From positions 59,182,220 to 59,246,219 of the forward strand of contig OY282609.1 of the NCBI GenBank assembly GCA_958298945.1: DNA of 64,000 bases, written 5' to 3'. Origin of the DNA: Atherix ibis. Its lineage: Eukaryota > Arthropoda > Insecta > Diptera > Athericidae. Numbering within the stretch: the stretch's first letter is position 1; each line of letters begins with the position of its first letter. Below the pieces are notes generated by a model, which saw only the letters and a program-made list of their open reading frames with translations, was not told the DNA's origin and searched no databases. Of the stretch, positions 39,201-44,864 are shown one piece after another. The position numbers and the translations under genes are program-made.

Positions 39201-41008
39201 GAGGATGCAATCTTATCAACTGATTTAGCTGTCTATTTTAGGTAAGCTATTTTTATTATTGTTCAATTTGTTTTTGTATTTTGTATTAACATTTTCTCCT
39301 CAATTTCGATTGATAGGAAACGTGGACCATTTTTAAATTCAGTAGAAAAGGGTTCAATTAATTATTGGTGTGCTGATGAGCCAAGGGAATTATTGAGGGC
39401 AATGAGCATGACTGTCTGTGATCTATCAGCAATCACAAAACCATGGGAAATCGAGAAGCGAGTTGCTGATCTAGTTAGTTCGGAATTTTTCGAACAAGGT
39501 GATATGGAGAGGCATGAACTGAATATAACACCAATCGTAAGTTTTTCTTATCTGAAAATTGAAATAGTAAAAAAAAAATAATCCAATTAAATTGATTTCG
39601 TTTATTTTTATAGGATATTATGAACAGGGAAAAAGAGGATCAGTTACCTATGATGCAGGTTAATTTTATTGATTCCATTTGTATACCAATTTATGAGGCA
39701 TTTGCAACATTATCGGATAAATTGAAACCATTAGTCGATGGTGTTAATGAAAATAAAATGCATTGGTTAAAATTATCAAGCAAAGAAGTACAAAAAATAC
39801 CAGATGATGATGTTAAAAATGATATTAGCGATAATTTAGTAAAACAGACACGAATTGGTGTAACAACAGTAACTGCAGCCACATCACCAAATCCAATATT
39901 AACAAATAATACGACAACACAAACTGATGAATTGTGTATTGATGTTTTAAGTAATGTAGAAACGGAAAATGTCAATTTAAACAATTCATTACATAAATCA
40001 AAGTGTATTAATAATAGTCAACAAGGAGATACGAATGCTATGGATGCGGATAGTACTAGTGAAAATGGTACCGAAGAAGAGTCAATCGAAGAAAGTAGTA
40101 TATTGATTGAGAATATAATGGAAAACGATAAGGATCATAGTTCAAATGAGGATGTTTTCAAATTTACAGGAATCTGCCGAAGGACCGATCAGCCATTAGC
40201 TAAAGATGCAATCAATACACAGCCACCAATTAACCAATCATCATCGTCATCATCGTCACTATCGTCAACGACGAAAATAATCATGAAGCACAAATCGTCC
40301 TATGATAGTTCAATGACTGTGACAAATTACAGGAATAATAGATTAAATGAAAATTTTAGTGATAATATTATAAGAAAGACAACCTCACTCCCAATGGATT
40401 TAAGTCATGCAAAATTCCAATGGGATAATAATAATCATCAGCAAGCACAATTACAACACAATCAATTGAATTTGAAAAGTTCACGACATTACCAACAGCA
40501 ACGAACCGACGATAACCGACAACGGAAATATTCAGATCAGACACAGATATCAGGACAACAAAATCCCTACTTCTGGTTACACGATAGTAATGGAAAAATT
40601 CCAAATGGTCGGTATAATTTTCAAGTGCCATTGACAAGAGTTATGGGTGGACTGGAAACAACAACAGCTGAAATACAGCAAGTTTCAGTGGCCAATCAAA
40701 GTGTAAGCGAATTCGGAAATAGCCAAAATGATCGCAACAGAAATGGAAATCGTGCGACAATAGAACCATCAAAACGAATAGCCACAACACTTAAGACCAG
40801 ATGTAATAGTGCCAGTTCTGCAGATACCGATCGTATCCCAAAAATAGTTGGCAAACTAGGCAATCTAGATGCACAATTTCTATTCAATAAACAAACATCA
40901 TATAATGGTTCACCAGAGATTGATTTAACCACTAAATTACACTATGGACCATTTCATTCGGCGAATACAGAAAATAATGGACCAACCGCAACATCCTGTG
41001 ATCAATAG
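229..41008 (+). CDS. Pde11: Pde11: dual-GAF 3',5'-cyclic nucleotide phosphodiesterase, 17 coding exons
   Basis: The spliced CDS uses exons 229-289, 15734-15956, 21790-21930, 24162-24384, 24535-24674, 26018-26168, 30513-30668, 32384-32682, 32802-32865, 32959-33117, 33194-33370, 38301-38387, 38582-38749, 38867-38976, 39053-39241, 39317-39536 and 39614-41008. All introns are GT-AG, phases agree at every junction, and the total is 3963 nt (1320 aa). GAF-A spans about residues 215-370 with an NKxnFx3DE motif at 352-364. GAF-B spans about 390-560 with the same motif at 534-546. The catalytic domain spans about 600-910: YHNWRH (H666, H670), HDLDHRG (H706, D707), [10 protein letters not shown] (D818) and MQVNF with invariant Q871 and clamp F874. 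The family hydrolyses cAMP and cGMP to 5'-nucleotides, and Drosophila Pde11 is dual-specific. The 410-residue Asn/Ser/Gln-rich tail is much longer than in mammals. Alternative 5' exons may exist and are not resolved here. Pde5/6 paralogues are less likely because exons 2-3 carry the PDE11-type EYARMESW...FVQDYF and [11 protein letters not shown] segments. Confidence 0.93.
310..1204. other. Pde11 intron 1, AT-rich, no gene seen
   Basis: The stretch consists of homopolymer runs and a short ATT microsatellite near 798-820. Open frames here are low-complexity and unsupported. Confidence 0.6.
1205..1290 (-). repeat. Decayed fragment of R1-clade LINE 3' end
   Basis: The sequence around 1223-1280 (GGCTTAGGTACACGGGG... 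CCCGAAGG...) resembles the segment CTCAGGTACGCG...AAGACCCGAAGG found in the LINE copies at 6465-6510 and 43292-43335. It is only a short, diverged match. Confidence 0.45.
1795..3081 (-). mobile_element. Mariner M1, irritans-like, full length (1287 bp)
   Basis: Terminal inverted repeats start ACAGTTCGGCTG at both ends and are flanked by TA target duplications (1793-1794 and 3082-3083). The length is the usual ~1.29 kb of mariners. The transposase is on the minus strand and broken. It sits in Pde11 intron 1, 164 bp from M2. Confidence 0.93.
1862..2943 (-). pseudogene. M1 mariner transposase, one stop and one frameshift
   Basis: It is read from 2943 towards 1862. The N-terminal helix-turn-helix region includes [27 protein letters not shown] (first Asp), HQDNAPCH (second) and YSPDLAPSD (third) give the D,D34D triad. 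A TGA near 2545 replaces the Cys usually found after MRKL, in the same frame. A one-base frameshift near 2145-2160 separates the second and third Asp. Apart from these two lesions the protein is nearly complete and resembles the irritans (Himar) subfamily. Confidence 0.92.
3246..4480 (-). mobile_element. Mariner M2 (1235 bp)
   Basis: The ends are inverted repeats containing GGTCATTCAACAAGTACTTA (left 3249) and its mirror (to 4480). The left flank has TA; the right reads TG, probably a mutated TA. It is related to M7 and M9 by both TIR and protein. It carries an uninterrupted transposase frame. Confidence 0.9.
3310..4323 (-). CDS. M2 mariner transposase, open, with a 12-residue internal deletion
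   Basis: It has 337 residues from MEKEQYRS; an in-frame Met lies 33 bases upstream, but MEKxxF/Y is the family start. It has the N-terminal HTH domain, then [15 protein letters not shown] and YSPDLAPCD, with 34 residues between the last two Asp (D,D34D). Compared with M7, about 12 residues are missing just after the first Asp block ([13 protein letters not shown] versus IHYYTPET...GERAPKK). No stop or frameshift. DDT replaces the usual DET. Because of the deletion, activity is doubtful. Confidence 0.9.
   Translation of the reverse strand: MEKEQYRSVIRFLFLEGKTRSEIEDRLDAVYGDSSPSMATVKNWFNEFVRGRTSVFDEPRPGAPKTAATEENVKKVHDLVLADRRLKVHEIAETVGIAVGTVHHILHEELGMRKLSAQWVPRLLTPENKRNRETTSATCLALFQRNPAEFLRRFVTVDDTWIHWYIPGERAPKKAKTVRSAGKLMATVFWDSQGVIHIDYLEKGKTITGRYYADLLGRFDVELKKKRPRFAKKKVLFHHDNAPAHTSAFTMAKLVELRYELLPHLPYSPDLAPCDSFLFPNLKKSLAGNRFGSNEEVIVATEAYFASLEKMYFLDGLKKLEHRWAKCIELEGDYVQK
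4481..6117. other. Pde11 intron 1, no gene seen
   Basis: AT-rich intronic sequence. It contains a second copy (about 4570-4612) of a ~45-bp segment also found at 3183-3224, so the segment flanks M2. Nothing else is recognised. Confidence 0.55.
6118..6905 (-). mobile_element. R1-clade LINE, 3'-end fragment (copy 2)
   Basis: It aligns by eye with the larger copy at 43144-44848: ACCACGAGTCGCCTACGA, the C-terminal ORF segment (6530-6900) and the tail. The minus strand encodes decayed C-terminal sequence such as [20 protein letters not shown]. About 210 bp (6206-6425) has no counterpart in the other copy. Confidence 0.8.
6936..7712. other. Pde11 intron 1, no gene seen
   Basis: AT-rich, with an A-rich run at 7190-7220. 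Nothing recognised. Confidence 0.5.
7713..8946 (-). mobile_element. Mariner M3, mellifera-like (1234 bp)
   Basis: The TIRs share TGTAGTAAAA and CCATTATTTTTGC-type sequence at both ends, flanked by TA (7711-7712 and 8947-8948). The transposase is on the minus strand and has a frameshift and a stop. Confidence 0.88.
7786..8777 (-). pseudogene. M3 mariner transposase, frameshifted
   Basis: It starts [20 protein letters not shown] and carries [20 protein letters not shown] (HTH), [17 protein letters not shown] and [13 protein letters not shown], so the D,D34D triad is present. The frame changes between about 8265 and 8323, and a TGA near 7897 follows REDCEN. The residue pattern resembles the mellifera group. 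Confidence 0.9.
8947..11515. other. Pde11 intron 1, no gene seen
   Basis: AT-rich with poly-A/T runs. A more GC-balanced patch lies at 10560-10800, with no coding match recognised. Confidence 0.5.
11516..11560. repeat. Perfect 20-bp palindrome with 5-nt loop
   Basis: The arm ACGGTTCTTAAAGTTTAGAA is followed by TTATT and its exact complement. It would form a strong cruciform or RNA hairpin in Pde11 intron 1. Confidence 0.95.
11872..12005. repeat. Long imperfect palindrome (~60-bp arms), MITE-like
   Basis: The arms contain AATTGAGTAGCTTTTATGGA and its complement and extend outward through AAATTTTATAATTTTC. The centre is near 11936-11942. No coding sequence is present. It could be a foldback MITE remnant or a local inverted duplication. 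Confidence 0.9.
12313..14060. repeat. Satellite of 367-bp units, ~4.6 copies, each made of two related halves
   Basis: AAAAAACGCGG recurs near 12324, 12691, 13058, 13424 and 13791, a 366-367 bp period. Inside each unit two ~183-bp halves resemble each other: TTTGCTCCAGCCGAAGCAAA and TTTGACACCAGCACAAGCAG, each followed by similar AAATACGAAAATTA text. Copies are only slightly diverged. It lies in Pde11 intron 1. Confidence 0.95.
14061..15733. other. Pde11 intron 1, end, no gene seen
   Basis: The TAAATCCTTAAAAAATGT and TTAAGGAGCACTTTTAGGA motifs are partly repeated just after the satellite. AT-rich sequence and a TACGTAC-rich patch at 14843-14875 follow. The polypyrimidine tract of exon 2 is at the end. 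Confidence 0.5.
15734..15956 (+). CDS. Pde11: Pde11 exon 2: N-terminal region
   Basis: The exon runs from acceptor TTTTTAG to donor TTAAG|GTATGT. It encodes a Gln/Asn stretch, a proline-rich linker and then [19 protein letters not shown], the conserved block before GAF-A in PDE11. A second AG at 15748-15749 would be out of phase with exon 1, so 15734 is preferred. Confidence 0.85.
16260..20640. repeat. Satellite of ~430-bp higher-order units, ~9 copies, in Pde11 intron 2
   Basis: TGATTTAAATTCA recurs at about 17156, 17585, 18016, 18641, 19072, 19512 and 19942, a ~430-bp period; a shortened unit starts at 18201. Each unit holds two ~190-bp halves that both begin GGACCCATGATT and contain a GCGA(A/G)G...GTCC...TTAGATATTTTTAA-type stretch, plus a ~60-bp GGACCTTAACAAATTGAAG spacer. 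Central copies are >90% alike by eye. The edges (16260-17000 and 20400-20640) are degenerate. Confidence 0.95.
20641..21789. other. Pde11 intron 2, end, no gene seen
   Basis: AT-rich. A frame at 21277-21498 is rich in Lys/Ile/Phe and has no recognised homology. Confidence 0.5.
21790..21930 (+). CDS. Pde11: Pde11 exon 3: pre-GAF linker
   Basis: It encodes [20 protein letters not shown] followed by a Ser/Gly/Thr-rich linker. The acceptor is ATTATTAG and the donor GTTAG|GTATGC; both flanking junctions split an Arg codon. KATRQ.VDAWL.SHA is a PDE11/PDE5 signature. Confidence 0.9.
22846..22968. repeat. Inverted repeat (~53-bp arms) inside the M4 leader
   Basis: The left arm at 22846-22900 includes GCACTGATTTATGTTGACAG, and the right arm at 22911-22968 is its near-exact complement. 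It sits between the left TIR and the transposase start at 22992 and lengthens the leader relative to a normal mariner. Confidence 0.93.
22992..23872 (+). pseudogene. M4 mariner transposase, multiple stops and frameshifts
   Basis: It starts [19 protein letters not shown]. Readable blocks are [36 protein letters not shown] (HTH), [57 protein letters not shown] and [11 protein letters not shown] in other frames. Several TGA/TAA codons interrupt it. The residue pattern is that of the mauritiana subfamily (Mos1). The last ~70 residues are absent. Confidence 0.9.
24162..24384 (+). CDS. Pde11: Pde11 exon 4: linker to GAF-A
   Basis: It begins with a split Arg codon, then [20 protein letters not shown], and ends DEKQLIFEL before GTAAGG. 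The acceptor is [16 protein letters not shown] is a typical PDE11 segment. It finishes in phase 0. Confidence 0.9.
24535..24674 (+). CDS. Pde11: Pde11 exon 5: start of GAF-A
   Basis: It encodes [20 protein letters not shown] and then [16 protein letters not shown], the first helix and strand of GAF-A. Borders are TTTTTAG and GTAAGT. Confidence 0.92.
24675..26017. other. Pde11 intron 5, no gene seen
   Basis: AT-rich. A direct repeat of about 50 bp containing TATGTCCTTATTTGACTAAT occurs near 25602 and 25917; otherwise nothing recognised. Confidence 0.55.
26018..26168 (+). CDS. Pde11: Pde11 exon 6: GAF-A core
   Basis: It encodes [17 protein letters not shown], then [20 protein letters not shown] and [16 protein letters not shown]...G.PVNIPDAY is a hallmark of GAF domains in PDE5/6/11. 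Borders are TTTCTAG and GTAAAT. Confidence 0.93.
26169..27480. other. Pde11 intron 6, 5' part, no gene seen
   Basis: AT-rich intronic DNA. Open frames here lack any recognisable motif. Confidence 0.5.
27490..28640. repeat. 41-bp minisatellite, roughly 25 or more units, in Pde11 intron 6
   Basis: The unit is of the form CTCACGCGGTTTGTTTACAT followed by A(C/G)RAACCAAGGTCATTGA. Three near-identical units begin at 27862, 27903 and 27944, a 41-bp spacing. Others vary in length and sequence, with repeated CACGCGG and TTTACATA words. Confidence 0.92.
28650..30512. other. Pde11 intron 6, 3' part, no gene seen
   Basis: AT-rich. A GGT microsatellite (30312-30329) is the only clear repeat. Confidence 0.55.
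30312..30330. repeat. (GGT)n microsatellite
   Basis: Consecutive GGT triplets within a locally GC-richer stretch of intron 6. Confidence 0.9.
30513..30668 (+). CDS. Pde11: Pde11 exon 7: end of GAF-A with NKxnFx3DE motif
   Basis: It has 52 codons beginning [20 protein letters not shown] and ending [15 protein letters not shown]. The NK...F...DE motif (residues 352-364) is intact, so GAF-A is structurally competent for nucleotide binding. The donor is GTTTGT. Confidence 0.93.
30669..32383. other. Pde11 intron 7, no gene seen except one palindrome
   Basis: Very AT-rich. Predicted frames are Lys/Ile/Phe/Asn-rich noise. Confidence 0.6.
32073..32126. repeat. 25-bp palindrome (one mismatch), short loop
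   Basis: Arm AAAATTAGTATTTCGTCCG (32073-32091) pairs with 32108-32126, and pairing continues inwards through CAAAT/ATTTG after a single mismatch. GC-rich relative to its surroundings. Confidence 0.93.
32384..32682 (+). CDS. Pde11: Pde11 exon 8: GAF linker helix and start of GAF-B
   Basis: It encodes [20 protein letters not shown] (the connecting helix), [20 protein letters not shown] and [12 protein letters not shown]. An acidic Ser-rich loop follows. Borders are TTTCTAG and AG|GTAAGA. Confidence 0.93.
32802..32865 (+). CDS. Pde11: Pde11 exon 9: GAF-B
   Basis: This small exon encodes [20 protein letters not shown] plus a final Glu. It is the GAF-B counterpart of the GTGIAGHVA element in exon 6. 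Borders are GATTCTAG and GTATGT; the first base completes a Ser codon. Confidence 0.92.
32959..33117 (+). CDS. Pde11: Pde11 exon 10: GAF-B
   Basis: It encodes [19 protein letters not shown], then [11 protein letters not shown] and [12 protein letters not shown]. It contributes the first half of the GAF-B NKFD motif (N534). Borders are TTCACAG and GTAAGT. Confidence 0.94.
33194..33370 (+). CDS. Pde11: Pde11 exon 11: end of GAF-B and inter-domain helix
   Basis: It encodes [20 protein letters not shown] and then [20 protein letters not shown]. It completes the NKFD...F...DE motif (to residue 546) and starts the helix leading into the catalytic domain. The donor is AGG|GTAAGT; intron 11 is 4.9 kb and holds two mariners. 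Confidence 0.93.
33772..34696 (-). mobile_element. Mariner M5, deletion derivative with long inverted ends (925 bp)
   Basis: Both ends start CGAGGT(C/A)TGTTCAAAAAG and are flanked by TA (33770-33771 and 34697-34698). The inverted similarity runs about 190-200 bp inwards (TACGT...AATTTTTGACAGCTGCTTTG...), far beyond a normal mariner TIR. The 3' part of the element appears replaced by an inverted copy of the 5' end. Confidence 0.9.
33982..34539 (-). pseudogene. M5 mariner transposase, middle part only
   Basis: It reads [72 protein letters not shown] and [15 protein letters not shown]. The three Asp are present (34 residues between the last two), but the HTH domain and the C terminus are gone. 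HDNDPAH replaces the usual HDNAPAH. Confidence 0.9.
34780..35560 (-). pseudogene. Non-LTR retrotransposon remnant (reverse transcriptase and C-terminal pieces)
   Basis: The minus strand at 35450-35290 reads [20 protein letters not shown], then [19 protein letters not shown] and SPSELFNI, the DFKAAYDSI...FGIP.KLI.L RT block of RTE-like LINEs. Just upstream, TVGDGKSFGI is a further match. Separately, 34930-35010 is homologous in reverse orientation to 60370-60480. Heavily decayed and rearranged. Confidence 0.75.
35561..36793. other. Pde11 intron 11, no gene seen
   Basis: AT-rich, possibly including more diverged LINE debris at 35560-35820. Nothing certain. Confidence 0.45.
37020..37680 (-). 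pseudogene. M6 mariner transposase, fragmented
   Basis: Readable blocks are [51 protein letters not shown] (HTH), then [37 protein letters not shown] and a degenerate HHDNARPH.A region near 37100. The third Asp block is not clearly readable. The first Asp is followed by Lys (DKKW) rather than Glu. Confidence 0.85.
37708..37773. repeat. Perfect 22-bp inverted repeat in the M6 leader
   Basis: Arms 37708-37729 and 37752-37773 contain CTATTTAAACCGTTAGAT and its complement around a 22-nt spacer. It lies just upstream of the minus-strand transposase start, the same position as the hairpin in M4. Confidence 0.93.
37835..38300. other. Pde11 intron 11, end, no gene seen
   Basis: AT-rich plus a CCCCTCCCCTACACACACACA stretch near 38000; otherwise nothing. 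Confidence 0.5.
38301..38387 (+). CDS. Pde11: Pde11 exon 12: start of catalytic domain
   Basis: It has 29 codons, [19 protein letters not shown] and then a Met/Asp-rich run to TLR. [10 protein letters not shown] is typical of the PDE11 catalytic N terminus. Borders are TTTCCAG and AGG|GTAAGT. Confidence 0.92.
38582..38749 (+). CDS. Pde11: Pde11 exon 13: catalytic His motif
   Basis: It encodes [20 protein letters not shown], then [21 protein letters not shown]666 corresponds to the general acid and H670 to the first metal ligand of class I PDEs. Borders are TTAAAG and ACT|GTAAGT. Confidence 0.95.
38867..38976 (+). CDS. Pde11: Pde11 exon 14: HD metal site
   Basis: It encodes [20 protein letters not shown] and [17 protein letters not shown]706-D707 is the HD pair that ligates the catalytic metals. 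The donor GTAATT splits a Lys codon. Confidence 0.95.
39053..39241 (+). CDS. Pde11: Pde11 exon 15: catalytic domain
   Basis: It encodes [20 protein letters not shown], then [13 protein letters not shown] and [25 protein letters not shown] is the invariant PDE segment. Borders are AATTTAG and AG|GTAAGC. Confidence 0.95.
39317..39536 (+). CDS. Pde11: Pde11 exon 16: catalytic domain, distal metal Asp
   Basis: It encodes [17 protein letters not shown], then [20 protein letters not shown] and [18 protein letters not shown]818 in [10 protein letters not shown] is the second metal Asp. The donor is ATC|GTAAGT. Confidence 0.95.
39614..41008 (+). CDS. Pde11: Pde11 exon 17: nucleotide-binding Gln, then long low-complexity C-terminal tail and stop
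   Basis: It has 464 codons and stop TAG at 41006. The first ~55 residues finish the catalytic domain, including [18 protein letters not shown] with the purine-binding Gln (871) and the clamp Phe (874). The remaining ~410 residues are rich in Asn, Ser, Gln and Thr, with a poly-Ser run near 40230-40275 and acidic patches. No domain or CAAX box is seen (it ends SCDQ). The tail is uninterrupted and intronless; its function is unknown. Confidence 0.95.
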   Translation, partial: DIMNREKEDQLPMMQVNFIDSICIPIYEAFATLSDKLKPLVDGVNENKMHWLKLSSKEVQKIPDDDVKNDISDNLVKQTRIGVTTVTAATSPNPILTNNTTTQTDELCIDVLSNVETENVNLNNSLHKSKCINNSQQGDTNAMDADSTSENGTEEESIEESSILIENIMENDKDHSSNEDVFKFTGICRRTDQPLAKDAINTQPPINQSSSSSSSLSSTTKIIMKHKSSYDSSMTVTNYRNNRLNENFSDNIIRKTTSLPMDLSHAKFQWDNNNHQQAQLQHNQLNLKSSRHYQQQRTDDNRQRKYSDQTQISGQQNPYFWLHDSNGKIPNGRYNFQVPLTRVMGGLETTTAEIQQVSVANQSVSEFGNSQNDRNRNGNRATIEPSKRIATTLKTRCNSASSADTDRIPKIVGKLGNLDAQFLFNKQTSYNGSPEIDLTTKLHYGPFHSANTENNGPTATSCDQ

Positions 41009-42690
41009 AAGATAGATAATGAGAAAATATTTTCACATTAAACTTCTATGACTTCTTCTCTTCTAATAATATTACAATTTCAACTACTATAAATAAGTAC
41101 TAATTTCCAGGATTAGAGAAATAGTTACTATTTATCACCACAGATTGCCGCTGTCCCCTCAAAATAAAACTGGCTACACATAAAAATCTATTGAATATCC
41201 TTTTAGAAGATGGAGACTCTTTTTTAGATTCTAGACACACACAAAATGGAAGTTGAAAAAAAAATCAAAAATTTTTTTTTGCATAAAATTAAGAATAATC
41301 TAAATTGTAAAATAATTCATAAAAAATTAAAAATTAAATACAACAACAACAACAAATACTACTTTTCTAATATGTAAGCTGTAAATAGTTAAGTTATATT
41401 ATATATAAGAAATCAAAAAACAAAAAATTATAAATCAAATAAAATCAACAAAAAACAAAAAAAAAATATAAAAAATAATAATTCAAATAATTGCATTGAG
41501 AAAGTGATGATAATGATTAAGATGATGATGAAAAAGGTGGAAAAAAATTGGGCAAATTTGAATGATTTATAATTAAAGGAGAAAACATAAAAATAATTAA
41601 ATTAATATTTAAAAATAAAATGGAATTATTACTTGTAAAATTACAATTTATATATTTAAGTGTATAGTTGTTAAGAGTGTACAATTTTCCTATGTAAGCT
41701 GATCACGAAAAAAGAAGAGCAACACATAAAACCGCTATGAAAAAAAAAATAACAAAAAATCTAACAGCATGTTAACCTTAGGCTCCACAACTCCTACAAT
41801 CCCCTCCCAATCAAACTTCTTACAGAAAAAAATTACCAATATTTTAATACAAAAAAAAATTGTAAAATTTTTATGCACCACTCTGTGAAGTACACTATTT
41901 TATGCAGTAAATACATCCCCAACCCTCGGTTCTTAAACTAGAGGGGAAAAAAACACTATTTGATGTACAAAAGACAGAGAAAAATTAATAAAATTTTAAA
42001 AATTAAACAAAAAAGATAGAGTATTAAATAAAAAGTGTCTACACAAATAATAATTAATTAACTTATGAAGAAAATGATTTTAAAATTGTAGTAGTGCTTT
42101 TCGTAAAAAAAAAAATACAAAATAAAATTTAAAAACTACACAAACATACAAGCCGAATTATTAAAACAAAAACTTAATTTAAAGAGTGGAAAATTTTAAT
42201 TTTTTTTTTTTTGTAAAGCAAATCTCAGAAATTAAACAAAATTGAAACGAAAATTATTATGTTATTTATGGAAAATTTACATAAAACTAAGAAATATATT
42301 TAAAAAAAAAAAAGAAATAAAAAACAAACAACAAATATTAATAATTTTAAAATGTTTGGAAAGAAAAATAAAAAACCAAATAAAAAAAGCTCTGCCATTT
42401 AGATATGCAGAAAAATAAAATTTCAACAACAAAAAATTAATGAAAATATGACAAAAAACTTTTTTTCAAACTGAAAAAAAAATTTAAAAAAAAATATATT
42501 ATCGAACATTTCAACAAAAATATATATTAAAAATAGAAAATTTGACAAAAACAAATTGTTAAAAATAATTGAATAGAAAAAAACAACAAATAAAAAATAG
42601 ATTAAAAATTATTTATGATTTTTCTCTTATTTTTTTCTTGCACAAACTAGATTTATAAAAATAAAATGTAAAAGCTCAAAAATTTAAGTG
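41009..42690 (+). other. Probable 3' UTR of Pde11 and its poly(A) signals
   Basis: This is extremely A-rich sequence after the stop. Candidate AATAAA hexamers occur near 41164, 41449, 42124, 42316 and 42660, so several cleavage sites are possible and the true end is not resolved. No coding potential is seen. Confidence 0.4.
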
Positions 42691-43143
42691 TGGCCTTTTT
42701 ATTTAAATTCAATGATATTTTCGATTACATAAATTGAAAAGGACATAAGTGTTTATTTGTACGCTCTCCAAGACATGTTGCCAGGGGCCACTTTATAGTA
42801 CCATGACTATGACGCCATTTGGCGTCTTCGTAGTTCATGTGATAATCTGTCTAAACGTAAATGATCTGTGATCTGTTGATAGGGTATTGAGAATTTTGTT
42901 AGATTTCGTGAAGGAAGTAGAAGTTTACAGAGGGGACTATGAAGTAAGTTGTTGGATCCAGGAGATCAAATTGGCAGATGTCAGCCTCCGCGACGTTACA
43001 CAAAAAATTGGCTGACGTCATCCAAATCTATCCTAAAGTAGTCAGCTAATTTTAAGTCTATTAGAGGGTCAGCGAAATGTTGGTTTCTTCGCAGTTGATA
43101 ACTTCAAATCTTTGGCAGATAAGTTGTATGTCTTTCAAACAGT
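42691..43143. other. Intergenic, no gene seen
   Basis: Moderately complex sequence with repeated TGACGTCA/GTCAGC words. It ends in ATGTCTTTCAAACAGT (43128-43143), the left target duplication of the next LINE. Confidence 0.5.
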
Positions 43144-44848
43144 GAGAAATTGTTATTTAACGTGACCTACTTGTCCAAACCTCAAGACCACGAGTCGCCT
43201 ACGACTATAGGAATCGAGATACGCTCAATCAACGCACCACCATTACTGGTAGTAAGGAATCTTGTAAATTCCTAGGCACCGCTAAGCCATCTCAGGTACG
43301 CGAGTTCGCCAAGACCCGAAGGCACAACCGGAATCGACCTTGGTCTTTCACCCGGTTGTAGCCACCCTGCGTGTCATTCACTCACTCATTCACGCACCAT
43401 TCTCATTCGTCTCTCAAACAGTGCCACGGCAAACGCATTCAAGCATTCATATCTCTCTTTCAAACAACACACCACTCACATCCACACCCTCCTCATTCAC
43501 CACGATTCCACATGCACCTAAGTCACGCAAGTCGCCGTACAGGCTACACTCCACGAGAAGGTGCCTGGCACACTCCTCAGCCGCCCCGCAAGGGCATCTA
43601 GCCTCCGTGGCCAGTCCACGCCTGTACAGGAACCTATTCATACTGCCGTGTCCCGTGAGCAAATACCCAAGGGACAGACCAAACTCAAAACCATACGCAG
43701 ATGCAAAGCACACATCCGGAATGAACATATGCGTCCATCTGCCATTCACACTCTTATCCCATCGTCGCTGCCACATTTCATACATTTTGTTCAGGACCAG
43801 TACACGCTGATGGCGCGAACTAAGATCCTGAACATCATCATTCATAACCGGACAACCTTCAAGCGGGATGCCCCGCCGTAGCCGGTAGTGGATGCTTCCA
43901 CGAAGCACCTCCAGGTCCCATGGAATTTCTCCCATGAGAACCTGCATCGCCTCAGTTGAAACGGTTCTACGCACATTCAAACACGCATACAGAACCAAAC
44001 GCTGGACCGAATTTATGCCCACCCTCGCGTACTGGTGGCGCATAGTATCAGCCCACACACACGATGCATACATAGCACACGGAACAAACACACTCTTATA
44101 CAGGACCCTCATCGCTCTGGCTTGAAGCCCCCATTCCTTGCGGAGCAATCGCACCAGCATGCCAACCAAACCGGCTACGCGACCCCTTAGACGTTTTAAG
44201 TGAGGCCGAAAGCTCAGCCTCTCTCCAACCTTCAGTCCAAGGTACTTTACTTCCCGCGCGTATCGGACCCCAACCGTCCCCAAACGAATATTGGGCGGCC
44301 TACTGGCCGCCAAGAATCCCTTCAGGAGCATACATTCTGTTTTCCTTTCGGAAACCTTCACACCCATTCTATTGCCCCATTCACTCACCATCCGCATGTA
44401 GCGGCTTCCCGCCACCACCACTACAGACCTACTCCCCCCCCTCAATCAAGAGCAAAGATCGTCCGCATATGCGACCACAACACAACCGGTCTCCTCCAAC
44501 TGAACCAGGAGACCATTCATCATCATATTCCAGATGGCAGGACCGGCCACAGATCCCTGTGGACAGCCACGCACCATCTGGCGAACAATTCTCCCACTGC
44601 TGCCACACACTACTGCATACCTTTCGTGGAAGTAACTCCGCCATAGCGGAGCCTCCTCACACGAAACCTCCTCCAGTCGCTCAAAGATGCGGTCCCATCG
44701 CAGGCAGTTGAACGCACTCTTGAAGTCAACAAACACACCACATACGTATTTACTCACACTTTCATCCACATACTGTCTCACACGCATCCAGGCGTCCTCA
44801 GCCGATTTACCTTTCTTAAACCCATACTGAGAGCCGGATACATTGAAG
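43144..44848 (-). mobile_element. R1-clade LINE, 5'-truncated, with 16-bp target site duplication
   Basis: ATGTCTTTCAAACAGT occurs at 43128-43143 and 44849-44864, directly flanking the element, so the insertion is precise. Its GC content is far above the surroundings. It lies on the minus strand: RT part, C-terminal region, then ~300 bp of 3' UTR (43144-43440). No poly(A) tail is visible. Confidence 0.93.
43447..44848 (-). pseudogene. R1-clade LINE ORF2 fragment: reverse transcriptase and C-terminal zinc knuckle
   Basis: The upstream part reads GSQYGFKKGKSAEDAWMRVR, VFVDFKSAFNCLRWD, VRGCPQGSVAGPAIWN and VVVAYADDL, containing the YADD active site of reverse transcriptase. A stop follows YADDLCS (44446-44448), then the same frame continues with GNRMGVKVSERKTECMLLKG and onwards to a CxC...H...C knuckle ([17 protein letters not shown]). 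The pattern GCPQGS..GP..WN is typical of the R1/TRAS/Waldo group. The endonuclease half is missing. Confidence 0.92.
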
Positions 44849-44864
44849 ATGTCTTTCAAACAGT

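Noticed and set aside
43340..44711. Several long plus-strand frames at 43.3-44.7 kb
   Set aside because: Shadows of the minus-strand LINE ORF, which carries the recognisable YADD and GCPQGS motifs.
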